64,000 bases of DNA from Candidatus Uabimicrobium amorphum (GTDB lineage Bacteria; Planctomycetota; Uabimicrobiia; Uabimicrobiales; Uabimicrobiaceae): the NCBI RefSeq assembly GCF_009002475.1, contig NZ_AP019860.1, positions 4,464,001-4,528,000 on the forward strand, read 5' to 3'. The notes under the pieces were generated by a model. That model did no database searches and was not told the origin of the DNA. It saw only the letters and a list, made by a program, of their open reading frames with translations. The position numbers were made by a program, and so were the translations under genes. Positions 42,007 to 50,927 of this stretch are shown here, in pieces. Positions within the stretch are counted from its first letter, which is position 1; the number at the start of each line of letters is the position of its first letter.

Positions 42007-43245
42007 TTAAAACCTTTGCGAGGTTACGTAAATGATAGCTACTAATAAAAATACAATTAACACAATGAGAAAGGCGATTAAAAATTCACGAGAATCGTTT
42101 TCTTCTTTTTTGTAACGTTTAGCTGCCCTCGGAGGTGCTTTTCGCGTGGCGGCTTTACGTACTACTTTGGGTTCACTTACCACTGCTGGTGGTGGGTCTT
42201 TGCGAACAATGTCTGATTTTCGGGCGCTAGAGTTCATTTTTTGCAAATGATTAATCAGTTCTGCAGGTGTCTGTATTCTTTTGGTTTTATCTTTATGCAT
42301 CATTTTTTCAAAAAGTATATCTAACTTTGACGGTAGTTGTGGGTTTGCTTCCGTTGCTTTTGGTGGAGGATCATAGATATGTCTATAATGAATTACTGAT
42401 TCGCGGTCTCCGTCGTAGGGAGGTTCACCTGTCAATAAGAAGTAAAAAGTGGCTCCCAATGAATAAATATCGCTGCGAATATCAACATCAATTTCGCCCT
42501 GCGCTTGCTCGGGAGAAAGGTAGTAGGGTGTACCAATGACTGTCCCTGCTGATGTTAATTCTAGGTTGCGTTTTCGCCACTTTGCTAGACCAAGGTCGCA
42601 CAATTTGGCTTTTTTGTTACTACATAGCAAAATGTTGTCTGGCTTAATATCGCGGTGCACAAGACCTTTTTTGTGCGCGTATTCCAAGGCTTGGGCCATT
42701 TGTTGTAAAATTTTGAAACTCATCTGGTAGTCAAGAGGACCATTAACGGCGACGATTTCTCCTAGGGTTTTTGCTTTCAAATACTCCATGACAAAATAGT
42801 ATACATTGCCGGAGACTCCGAAATCTATTCCTTTGACGATATTTTGATGGCTTAAGGAGGCCAACATTCTGGCTTCTTGATGAAAACGATCGACAAAAGC
42901 CTGCTCTTTGCCTAAATCAGGATCTAAAATTTTAATGGCAACTGGTCTTTCAAGGCTAATTTGTACACCTTTGAATACTACCCCCATCGCCCCTTCACCT
43001 AATTTTTTAAGAAGTTGTATATTCGGTAAATCGACTTCTTCTCCAAGAAGCAAGTAATTTTTTATCGTTATGATATCTTGGGATGTCACCCATTTGTTTT
43101 CAAGAAGTATTGCTTCCAATGATTTCTTTTCGCCTTGTTCATACAGATCTTTTTGGATTTGAATACATTCTTTCATTTTTATAGAACTAACAAGTCCTTT
43201 TTTTACTAGTAACTTGCCTAATTCTTTATCTTTTACCTTAGCCAT
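42007..43245 (-). CDS. Membrane Ser/Thr protein kinase with MshEN-like N-terminus
   Basis: A 412-aa kinase with intact catalytic residues: G-loop LGEGAMGVVF, Lys105 in VAIK, Asp199 in HRDIKPDN and DLG (Asp217) in place of DFG. The activation segment GTPYYLSPEQAQ and DIYSLG are present. Residues 1-65 form a GspE/MshE N-terminal-like helical module (LGKLLVKKGLVSSIKMKE), shared with the protein at 24558. After a basic linker, one TM (about 387-408) ends the protein, so the kinase is cytoplasmic and tail-anchored. It is probably the active partner of the operon's pseudokinase. Confidence 0.9.
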   Translation of the reverse strand: MAKVKDKELGKLLVKKGLVSSIKMKECIQIQKDLYEQGEKKSLEAILLENKWVTSQDIITIKNYLLLGEEVDLPNIQLLKKLGEGAMGVVFKGVQISLERPVAIKILDPDLGKEQAFVDRFHQEARMLASLSHQNIVKGIDFGVSGNVYYFVMEYLKAKTLGEIVAVNGPLDYQMSFKILQQMAQALEYAHKKGLVHRDIKPDNILLCSNKKAKLCDLGLAKWRKRNLELTSAGTVIGTPYYLSPEQAQGEIDVDIRSDIYSLGATFYFLLTGEPPYDGDRESVIHYRHIYDPPPKATEANPQLPSKLDILFEKMMHKDKTKRIQTPAELINHLQKMNSSARKSDIVRKDPPPAVVSEPKVVRKAATRKAPPRAAKRYKKEENDSREFLIAFLIVLIVFLLVAIIYVTSQRF

Positions 43246-43273
43246 TACAAAAAATACCTTTTTTTAGGAAAAT

Positions 43274-44155
43274 CTACCTTATTTTTTCAAACCACTTTTT
43301 TTTCCACAACGCGATATTTTCTTCGCGTATTTTTTTATTTGCATTGTAAGGGAAATCAACACTGGTTTTTGTTAAATTTTCAAGAGCTTGTACTGCTTTT
43401 TTGCGAACATATGTTTCTGAGTCTTCGAGCATCGGCCATAATTTTTGGATACTACGAGTATTGTGTAGGGTGTTTAGAGTTACAATTGCTTCTCCACGAA
43501 CCATTGAGTTTGAGTCGATTAAAAATTCGTGTATGTATGGAAAAATATCTTCTTGGGGAAAAAATCCCAATAAACGAACAGTTTCTAAACGTACGAATTT
43601 ATTTTGATCGTTGATCAGTTTCGTCAGATGTGGTTTTATCTCTAAAAAATCGTATTTTCGTAGTTTATAAATGGCTGCTAGACGCACATAGTCGTCTATG
43701 TTGTAGAGAGAGGTAAATATATTTTCTTTTTGTTCAATTAACCCCGCTCCAAGTTCTCGTGTGTCGCGATCTTCTGATGTTAACATCTTTTTTACTTCGC
43801 GTGTTCGTCTATTTTGAGAAGCAAAAATAACATTTTGTCGTTCAAATGAAGGCAACGATTTCTCTAACTCACCTTGTTCTACAAAATTTCCCATTGCCAT
43901 TAAATGTAGTGGATAGAATGCCAAAAAACGCACGCGATCTACAAGTGTTTGTGAAGCAATTTTTTGTTTTAACAGACCACCTTTCAGTACATCGTGGTGG
44001 TCTGGAGTAATTCTGCGCGAAATTTGTCCTTGTTGCTCAATTTGTCCAGGTATGAGCGTATGCTCAATACAGGAAGGCAGTAGTAACAACAATAAAATTA
44101 TTTGGGTCGAAAACTTGTTTTTATTTTTTCGGCAAACTGTGGGTTCGCTTTCCAT
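43274..44155 (-). CDS. HEAT-repeat lipoprotein
   Basis: A 293-aa protein with a Lys-rich start and lipobox LLPSC (Cys29). From about residue 105, HEAT-like repeats of about 31 residues can be followed (LTSEDRDTRELGAGLIEQ, VRLAAIYKLRKYDF, VRLETVRLLGFFP, VRGEAIVTLNTLH, VRKKAVQALENL). It is probably a periplasmic or outer-membrane protein-binding scaffold. The start overlaps the upstream lipoprotein gene by 58 nt, a long overlap; no in-frame ATG lies further downstream before the signal peptide, so this start is kept. Confidence 0.8.
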   Translation of the reverse strand: MESEPTVCRKNKNKFSTQIILLLLLLPSCIEHTLIPGQIEQQGQISRRITPDHHDVLKGGLLKQKIASQTLVDRVRFLAFYPLHLMAMGNFVEQGELEKSLPSFERQNVIFASQNRRTREVKKMLTSEDRDTRELGAGLIEQKENIFTSLYNIDDYVRLAAIYKLRKYDFLEIKPHLTKLINDQNKFVRLETVRLLGFFPQEDIFPYIHEFLIDSNSMVRGEAIVTLNTLHNTRSIQKLWPMLEDSETYVRKKAVQALENLTKTSVDFPYNANKKIREENIALWKKKWFEKIR

Positions 44156-46194
44156 ATCTGATCTGGTCCGTTTACAACAACAACATATCCTGTAAAATTA
44201 TGCTTGATGGCGATAATCCACATTCGATCTGTACTTTCTTTTCCTCCCGAAAACTCTACCATTTTAGCAGGAATCCCCTGAATTTCAATCTCTTCTTCTT
44301 CACTAGCAACCATTGTAGGATCTTTCACTATTTCTTGGCGAAATAGTAATAATATTAGAGATAAATCCATACTTTGGATTTCGCGACTGCGGTGTGCAAA
44401 GACGAACAAACCAATTTTTTCACCTTCATGGGCAACAGAACTCGATGCAAAAAAGACATCGAATATATTGTCTGACTTCCAGCTTTTCGGAACTTTCAAA
44501 TTAAAAAACGGCTCATCTATATTTCTGTATTCCGCAGACATAGCAAGGGAGCTGTCTTTTGTTTGAAGTGGGAGAAGTTTGAATTCGCTTAGTAGTTGTG
44601 AGGCGGTACTATTCGAACCTTCAAAAAAAGTTTCTTCTCCACTAAGAGTTAAGAGATACATAATTCTTTTGTATTTGAAGATAATCCACCAACTACGACG
44701 TAATGCCTGTCCACTACTTTCGAAAAGTACCCGTGTAACATTTTGGCCTGCAATGTTGATCTGGTCTTCACCCACTTTTTCCATATTACGGCCTATTCCT
44801 CCTTGTTGTTGGAATAGAACCATTACAGTTTGTGGATCAAGAAACCCAAAGCCACTAAGTGCTAGTGCCTTAATTTCAGAACCTTGGTCAAGTTGTGGTT
44901 TCCCTGGAAGAGAGGTAGCTAAAAACCCCATATCTTTATTTTTGACATACCAATTACTAGGTACAGGCATGGAAAAACGACTTGTGCGCACAGTTAAAAA
45001 CTTGGAATAGATTACTTTTAATTTGACCTCTTCGGTTAAGTTTTCTTTTTTGTGACGCACAGTAATAACATCAGCAACTTCACCTTGTCCCGAATCAACG
45101 GACGGTGCTTTGTAAATATTACCTGTGAACGAACCTTTTTGTGCTTTGAATTCAAAGTTTTCAATTTCAGAATCAATTACTTTCTTACTTTGTAGTAAGT
45201 TGGCTGTTATTGGCATCGTCGAGAAATTTTCTAATTGACGCTTCGGGACTTTAACTTGTAGTTTTAACGATTCTTTAACTACGATTTTTTTTGTGACTTT
45301 TTGTCCGGAAGCGTTGTGACTAACTGTAATTTCTGTAGTGCCTATTTTGGCCGCCATGTATTTGTTTTGTTCAAAACGTCCTAATGTACAGCGAAAGGAA
45401 AGTGCACTGTTGGGAATATCTTCTCTATTTTGCGCTTTTTTGAAAAAGGCTTTTACCACAAATTGGCCACCTTTTTCAATAGACTCCGGAACTTTTTCTA
45501 GTGTCAATACTGGTTTGGCGCGGATTGCCACTTTCACTTTCTTTTCGATGTTTAGAGCCGGATAACTGATGGTGATTGTGTCGTCAACCTCTTGGTCTGG
45601 GCAACGATATTTCGATCGTGTAAAAAGACCATGTTCTGCGGAATAAACGAAAGTGGATAATGGGTAATCTTTTGCCGTGTCACCAACGTAAATTTTGGGC
45701 TGAAATTCTACGACATCGTTGCACGACAGAGTTTCATTAACATCTACGTTGAGTTTCGGGGTATCGACAATTTGTACATTAATTGCCTTCCCGATTTTAC
45801 TAGGGGTATGTGTTATTGTTATGGTATCTAATCCTATTTGCAGTGGGGCTGTGTATATACCATTTGCGATTTTGCCGTATGTTGCTGAGTAGGTGAAATC
45901 ACTTGCGGAAGCGTTATACTCTTTGTTTTCATTCAATAACAATACTTTTAAATCTGCTTTTTGCCCCGCATACAACTGCGTTTTTTCATACTCCACATTT
46001 ATAGTTGGTTGTGAGTCGTTGATTTCTTCCGTTTTTATAATTTCGTTCATTTGCTCTTCTTCGTTACTCTGCGCAATTTTTTTCGCTGCAGGGACGTTGT
46101 CTTGAGTGCTATTGTTGGTATTTTGTGTTGTGCTCTGGCAGCCTATCATGAAGAAAAGCATTGTGAATACTACAATTTGTGTATATGTCTTCAT
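44098..46194 (-). CDS. Large Ig-like/PsbP-like lipoprotein
   Basis: A 698-aa lipoprotein with lipobox MIGC (Cys19). An Asn/Gln linker is followed by about four Ig-like beta domains of about 90 residues, each with a FxYSAxxGxFxxxxYxxP-type turn (for example FVYSAEHGLFTRSKYRCP). From about residue 400 two PsbP/DcrB-like domains follow, each starting with a PVPSNW- or VPKSW-type motif. It is probably surface-exposed and scaffolding. It starts the eight-gene minus-strand operon. Confidence 0.75.
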   Translation of the reverse strand: MKTYTQIVVFTMLFFMIGCQSTTQNTNNSTQDNVPAAKKIAQSNEEEQMNEIIKTEEINDSQPTINVEYEKTQLYAGQKADLKVLLLNENKEYNASASDFTYSATYGKIANGIYTAPLQIGLDTITITHTPSKIGKAINVQIVDTPKLNVDVNETLSCNDVVEFQPKIYVGDTAKDYPLSTFVYSAEHGLFTRSKYRCPDQEVDDTITISYPALNIEKKVKVAIRAKPVLTLEKVPESIEKGGQFVVKAFFKKAQNREDIPNSALSFRCTLGRFEQNKYMAAKIGTTEITVSHNASGQKVTKKIVVKESLKLQVKVPKRQLENFSTMPITANLLQSKKVIDSEIENFEFKAQKGSFTGNIYKAPSVDSGQGEVADVITVRHKKENLTEEVKLKVIYSKFLTVRTSRFSMPVPSNWYVKNKDMGFLATSLPGKPQLDQGSEIKALALSGFGFLDPQTVMVLFQQQGGIGRNMEKVGEDQINIAGQNVTRVLFESSGQALRRSWWIIFKYKRIMYLLTLSGEETFFEGSNSTASQLLSEFKLLPLQTKDSSLAMSAEYRNIDEPFFNLKVPKSWKSDNIFDVFFASSSVAHEGEKIGLFVFAHRSREIQSMDLSLILLLFRQEIVKDPTMVASEEEEIEIQGIPAKMVEFSGGKESTDRMWIIAIKHNFTGYVVVVNGPDQIWKANPQFAEKIKTSFRPK

Positions 46195-46330
46195 CGCAAA
46201 TCACCTTAAATTAACGGTTCAAATTTTTGATATGCCAATTCCAAGTGAGAAATATTTTTTTGCTTACTTTCCCCTATAAGCTCCTCGATAACTTTTTTCA
46301 TTATCTTGTCTATTTTTTTCTGGGTTTTCT

Positions 46331-47509
46331 TTAAGCCGCTATTTTTTTATCCATGAACAGCGAAACCCCATGCATCGCACCTCCGAAGTTTGAAATCCAA
46401 TCTGGAATGTAAATGATTTCTTTTTTCATTAGTAAATTCGCCAATGCAATTTCGTCTTCGTAGACAGGTTCTGACATAATGTTATTTGCACCACCAGCAA
46501 TGATGTGGTAATCAAAATGCGACATTGTATCACGATCAATAACACCACTAAACGCACAAGGAGCAAAAACGTGTCCCATTTGCATTGGAATCGAATGAAA
46601 CTCTTCTACAACTACAGATTGTGGGCGACTACAACGGCTCATAAAATTTTCGACCTTACGCTCATCGATATCTGCCACTATTAATTCGGCCCCTTCGTCC
46701 AAAAGTTGCAAAGCCAAGCTAGATCCGATACTTCCCAACCCTTGCACTGCAATTGTTTTTCCTTGAATTTGGCTATTTTCGGGATAGCGACACTGAAGAG
46801 CTACTTTTATGGCAGTATACACGCTATATGTGGCAGCTAAACTAATGGTATTTTTTGAATTACTTTCTTCAGAAACGCAGTTTGATGTGTAGGATTTTAG
46901 TAATGAGACGTCCTTTCCTGAAAATCCACCCTCTACCGCGACAAAGATTTCAAAACGTTCTATTATATAAGATACAAAACCGAAAAATTCATCAACGACA
47001 TCTCCTTTAGGAGCAGGGCCGTGAACGGCCAGTGAAATACCTGAGCATGGTAGACCTGCCACGGCACAGCGGAAACTCATTCCTCGTGCCAAACACAATG
47101 CATCGGAAATAATCTGCCACTCACTTTGTACTTCGAGCGCTCTTCTCAGTCCACCCACCACGTATTCTTTGTTCGTATTGTGGCAGGCTAGTATACAACG
47201 AATGTTATTTTTAGGGTCGTAGATAAATATCAGTTTTTTGTGTCTGTTGTTTTTCATTAAGTCAACAACATCTCTTAAATATTCTTGTAAAGAATATTTT
47301 TCAATGAGTTCTGTAAACTGTTTGTCACTGGCTTTCTTTACTTTTTTTAACAGACCTTTGCTATCTTGCCCCTTCCAAACTACTGTTTTTGACCACTCTT
47401 TATTTAAGGTATACTCGACGTTTTGTTGCTCTATATTGTTAAATATCGTCAATGTGGTGTATTCTTCGTTTTCAAGCATAGTAAAAAAACTTAAATTTTT
47501 TTTATGCAT
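46331..47509 (-). CDS. Leu/Glu dehydrogenase-like protein with altered active site
   Basis: A 392-aa protein related to Leu/Phe/Val dehydrogenases: LARGMSFRCAVAGLP aligns with LARGMTYKNAAAGLN, and the NAD domain has VQGLGSIGSSLA. The C-terminal part keeps FAPCAFSG and IAGGANNIMSEP. The substrate lysines are replaced: MTYK is MSFR (Arg147) and GGGK is SGIS (Ser159). TAEDVG is AVEGGF. An N-terminal extension of about 70 residues precedes the fold. It probably cannot catalyse the usual reductive deamination. Met11 (47479) is an alternative start; no ribosome site supports either. Confidence 0.8.
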   Translation of the reverse strand: MHKKNLSFFTMLENEEYTTLTIFNNIEQQNVEYTLNKEWSKTVVWKGQDSKGLLKKVKKASDKQFTELIEKYSLQEYLRDVVDLMKNNRHKKLIFIYDPKNNIRCILACHNTNKEYVVGGLRRALEVQSEWQIISDALCLARGMSFRCAVAGLPCSGISLAVHGPAPKGDVVDEFFGFVSYIIERFEIFVAVEGGFSGKDVSLLKSYTSNCVSEESNSKNTISLAATYSVYTAIKVALQCRYPENSQIQGKTIAVQGLGSIGSSLALQLLDEGAELIVADIDERKVENFMSRCSRPQSVVVEEFHSIPMQMGHVFAPCAFSGVIDRDTMSHFDYHIIAGGANNIMSEPVYEDEIALANLLMKKEIIYIPDWISNFGGAMHGVSLFMDKKIAA

Positions 47510-47661
47510 ACTGAGAATCTTTCAATAAATGGACGACTGATACGCCTATTTTCCTTGTAATAACGTTTTTTGCACTCTATTTGAAGATGCTTTTCTTATT
47601 ATTCCATTTTTTTGAAATTGTAGCAACTATATTTTGCACCACCCACAAATTAGAGCCTTTT

Positions 47662-47910
47662 TTAAGATTGCAGCTTTTCTTTCATAAAATTAATAATGTC
47701 AAGAGATTCGTATTGCCAAGTCCCATCGGGATGCTTTAGGCATGGAACAGTTCCTTTTCCCCCTCCATTTATCAATTCTTTCTTGTTTGCCGCATTTCCG
47801 GTATCTTTCATGGCAACGGTAACATCTAATTCCTTAAATGCATTGAGTACTCTAACGCAAAATGGGCAATAAGGAGAATAATACAAAGTGTAATCTTTTA
47901 GTTCGGTCAT
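47662..47910 (-). CDS. Glutaredoxin-like protein
   Basis: An 82-aa thioredoxin-fold protein with CPFC (residues 13-16) in YYSPYCPFCVRV, the cis-Pro segment GTVPCLKH and a C-terminal ESLDIINFMKE helix, as in GrxC-like and GST-N-like proteins. ATG 47910 is chosen: GGAG lies 6 nt upstream, and that GGAG overlaps the alternative ATG at 47922. It reduces protein or glutathione-mixed disulfides; partner unknown. Confidence 0.88.
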   Translation of the reverse strand: MTELKDYTLYYSPYCPFCVRVLNAFKELDVTVAMKDTGNAANKKELINGGGKGTVPCLKHPDGTWQYESLDIINFMKEKLQS

Positions 47911-47952
47911 GTTGTTCTCCATTTGTAATAAAACTCAAAGGGTTCTAATTAG

Positions 47953-47993
47953 CACGTGTCATCAATTAAATAAACTTTAATTGACGACACGCC
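47953..47993. terminator. Imperfect hairpin upstream of the glutaredoxin gene
   Basis: CGTGTCATCAATTA pairs with TAATTGACGACACG with one mismatch (loop AATAAAC). It lies between glutaredoxin (minus) and the symporter (plus). The remaining bases of the 313-bp gap (47994-48236) show no supportable gene. It is a terminator or regulatory dyad. Confidence 0.45.
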
Positions 47994-48236
47994 CTAGCTA
48001 TCAGCTAGAAATTAGAGCTATTATATGTTATGATGTCATTCTCGCAACAGAATATTATTTTGAATGATGAAGTTATGTTACTTGGATTCGTGTTTTTTTA
48101 CTCCAGAAGGGAGATACGAGGTTTACTTAGACATTAAATTTTTGTAAGTGTCCTAGCTCAGTTTGCAATTAAATTTGGAAAAATACTCCTAGCCACTCTG
48201 AAACTCTAAAACTGAATAGTCCTCGTTTACGAAACA

Positions 48237-49688
48237 ATGAAGAAATTAAAAAGTCTAAATCCAATTGCAAAAGTTGTATTGTTTGCCGTGCTTTTTGCTG
48301 TGAGCATATATTTTTTACAGCCCGTCGAAGCTGTACAGCCAGATGAGGCAAAAGCCAAATACGACCTCAGTTATATTGGATATTTCTCCTTATTTATTAG
48401 CTTGTTTGTTCTTTTTGAAAGCTTTGAGTTTTCCCTATTTGTCAAAATTCTAATCGCGCTTGTTTTAGGGGTGTTCTCTGCGTTGAGTGGCCTTTTTGAC
48501 AATACGTTGTTGTTTGCCATCAAGCCTGTGGGAAGCAAGATTTTTATGAACTGTTTGACAATGGCTCTTGTTCCTCTGGTTTTCTCTTCTATTCTTACCG
48601 GAGTTACGAGTTTAGGGGATGTGAAAAAACTCAGTAGTATTGGTATGCGCACCATTGTCTACTATATTTGCACTACGGCAATTGCGATTGCTATTGGTTT
48701 ATTCTTTGCAAATCTCATGCAACCAGGCAACTTATCAAAAGAAACAAGACAACAATTTGAAAAGCAATTGGCAGATACCGCTTCTAATAAAGTAAAAGCG
48801 GCAGAAGAGAATAAACAAACGCTTTTTGAAGGTTTGCAGGCGATATTTCCCAAAAATATTCTTACCTCAGTGAGCAACGCCAAGCCCGATATGTTACAGG
48901 TGATCTTTTTTGCTCTTATATGTGGAATTGCCTTATTGCAAATAGAAGAAAAACATTCTCAACCGATAATTGTCTTTTTTACTGGTATTACAGAGATGAC
49001 CGTGCGGATTATCATGATGGTGATGCGTATAGCTCCTTACGGTATTTTTGCTCTAATTTCTGCTCAAATTGCCGGTACGCAAAATACCGAAATGTTAACG
49101 GCTCTCGTACCTTTTTCCATATGTGTATTGTTAGGCTTAGTGACACACTTGCTTGTCTTGAATGTGACATCCTTGGTATTTTTATCGAAATATAGTCCGA
49201 TCAAATTTTTCAAGAATGTAAAAGAGGTGATGATTACCGCTTTTTCTACTGCATCAAGTGCGGCGACAATGCCTCTGACCCTAGAGGTTGCGGAAAATAA
49301 ACTAGGGGTAAAAAACGAAGTTGCTGGATTTGTTATTCCCCTAGGGGCGACAATCAATATGGACGGAACAGCTCTATTCCAAGGAATTTCGGTTATATTT
49401 TTAGCTAATGTGTATGGTATTGATTTGACCATGGCCGATCAGCTAACCGTTGTTATGATGGCCGTTATGGCATCGATTGGAACAGCGGCTGTACCTGGAG
49501 TAGGTATTGTTATTTTGACAATGATTCTCGTTGCTGTAAAAATTCCTCCTCAAGGAATCTTATTCATTCTTCCGGTGAATAACTTGCTGGATATGTTTCG
49601 TACTTCGGTGAACGTTGTGGGAGATATGGCATGTTCAGTATACATTAATTCCGTAACGCCAGATGATACAGAGAAGGAAGCGGCGTAA
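48237..49688 (+). CDS. Dicarboxylate/amino acid:cation symporter (DAACS)
   Basis: A 483-aa membrane transporter of the GltP/DctA fold. It has eight TM helices, two re-entrant loops and the conserved signature FVIPLGATINMDGTALFQG. The HP1-type Ser-rich region is TAFSTASSAATMPLT and the C-terminal substrate loop is VPGVGIVILTM...VNNLLDMFRTSVNVVGD. Expected function is Na+- or H+-coupled uptake of glutamate, aspartate or C4-dicarboxylates. An extended N-terminus (two extra TM-like helices before the KPVGSKIFMN segment) is notable. Confidence 0.92.
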   Translation: MKKLKSLNPIAKVVLFAVLFAVSIYFLQPVEAVQPDEAKAKYDLSYIGYFSLFISLFVLFESFEFSLFVKILIALVLGVFSALSGLFDNTLLFAIKPVGSKIFMNCLTMALVPLVFSSILTGVTSLGDVKKLSSIGMRTIVYYICTTAIAIAIGLFFANLMQPGNLSKETRQQFEKQLADTASNKVKAAEENKQTLFEGLQAIFPKNILTSVSNAKPDMLQVIFFALICGIALLQIEEKHSQPIIVFFTGITEMTVRIIMMVMRIAPYGIFALISAQIAGTQNTEMLTALVPFSICVLLGLVTHLLVLNVTSLVFLSKYSPIKFFKNVKEVMITAFSTASSAATMPLTLEVAENKLGVKNEVAGFVIPLGATINMDGTALFQGISVIFLANVYGIDLTMADQLTVVMMAVMASIGTAAVPGVGIVILTMILVAVKIPPQGILFILPVNNLLDMFRTSVNVVGDMACSVYINSVTPDDTEKEAA

Positions 49689-49757
49689 ACAGAATCGGAA
49701 GTAAGATAAGAATGTTGCAACATTTAAGACCGTATTACCTAATAGTCAGGTACTTTG

Positions 49758-49799
49758 AATTAGTCGAACATATGCCTTTGTTCGGCTAATTTTTTTTTT
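49758..49799 (+). terminator. Strong terminator after the DAACS symporter
   Basis: AATTAGTCGAAC pairs with GTTCGGCTAATT (one mismatch) around a 10-nt loop, followed by ten T residues. Confidence 0.88.
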
Positions 49800-49895
49800 G
49801 AGTAGAATATTGGTTGTAATAAATTTATAATATAAAAAATAATTCTAAAATTGCTTTTAGTTCTTAAATCAATTATTTTTATTAAGTATATGTAT

Positions 49896-50915
49896 ATGAA
49901 ACAAATTCTTATTTCGCGACATGGAAACTCGTCTGTCCTCGAAACTATTGAAAAACCCCTTCCCAAAATAGAAGACAACGAGGTTCAGATAGATGTAAAA
50001 GCGATAGGAATTAATTTTTCTGATATTCTAATTCGCAAAGGCTTATACCCTAATACGCCTGAATTACCCTGTGTTGTTGGTTATGAAGTGTCAGGAGTTG
50101 TCGAACATGTAGGTCGCAATGTTGACAAAAAGTGGGTAGGCCAAAGTGTTATTGCTTTGACTCCTTTATCAGGCTATGCCACAAAAGTAGTTGTTGCACA
50201 ACAATACGTTTTTCCCAAGCCAGAATGCTTAACTTTTCAAGAAGCAGCTTCGATCCCTGTGGTCTATTTGACTGCGTATCAATTGCTTGTTGTTATGGGA
50301 GGTTTACGCAAAGACGAATCTATTTTAATTCACAATGTGGGTGGCGGAGTGGGTTTAGCGGCTCTCAATATCGCACTTCATATTGGTGCAAAAACATATG
50401 GAACCTCAAGTCCTGAAAAGCATACGTTTCTAAAAAAATATGGTTTACACCATGCGATTGACTACCGCAATTTTGATTGGTTACAAATTTTGAACGAAAA
50501 AACACACGGGAAAGGTGTGGAATTGGTCATTGATCCTATTGGCGGAAATCATTGGAAAAAAAGTTACCGTGCATTGTGTAGCACAGGTAGACTCGGAATG
50601 TTTGGAATTTCAACAGTTCACGGAACAAGTAGAATAAAGCGCAATTTACAAGCAATAAAGTCTATTGTACGTTTGCCTAAATTTGGTCCGTTGTCTTTGA
50701 TGAACAGCAATAAAGGGGTTTTTGGTGTTAATATAAGTATCTTGTGGAATGAAATAGAAAAAATATCAACTTGGATGAACACGCTGCTCGAAGGCATTCA
50801 TGAAGGGTGGCTTAAACCTCATGTCGATTGTACATTTTCTTTTTCGAAAGTAGCCGAAGCACACGACTATATCGAAAATAGAAAAAATATAGGAAAAGTT
50901 GTTTTAACTATTTAA
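49896..50915 (+). CDS. MDR-superfamily quinone oxidoreductase (VAT1-like)
   Basis: A 339-aa NAD(P)H-dependent oxidoreductase. The N-terminal GroES-like domain carries GINFSDILIRKGLYP and the VVGYEVSGVV segment; the Rossmann part has HNVGGGVGLAALNIA. No structural-zinc Cys cluster is present, as in quinone/VAT1-like members. ATG 49896 starts the homologous MKQILISRHG strand and is chosen over starts at 49851 and 49890. The hybrid histidine kinase begins 12 nt after its stop, suggesting one transcript. Confidence 0.87.
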   Translation: MKQILISRHGNSSVLETIEKPLPKIEDNEVQIDVKAIGINFSDILIRKGLYPNTPELPCVVGYEVSGVVEHVGRNVDKKWVGQSVIALTPLSGYATKVVVAQQYVFPKPECLTFQEAASIPVVYLTAYQLLVVMGGLRKDESILIHNVGGGVGLAALNIALHIGAKTYGTSSPEKHTFLKKYGLHHAIDYRNFDWLQILNEKTHGKGVELVIDPIGGNHWKKSYRALCSTGRLGMFGISTVHGTSRIKRNLQAIKSIVRLPKFGPLSLMNSNKGVFGVNISILWNEIEKISTWMNTLLEGIHEGWLKPHVDCTFSFSKVAEAHDYIENRKNIGKVVLTI

Positions 50916-50927
50916 ACACGGTTTTAT

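Noticed and set aside
48169..48351. 60-aa minus-strand frame
   Set aside because: Antisense of the DAACS gene start, no ribosome site.
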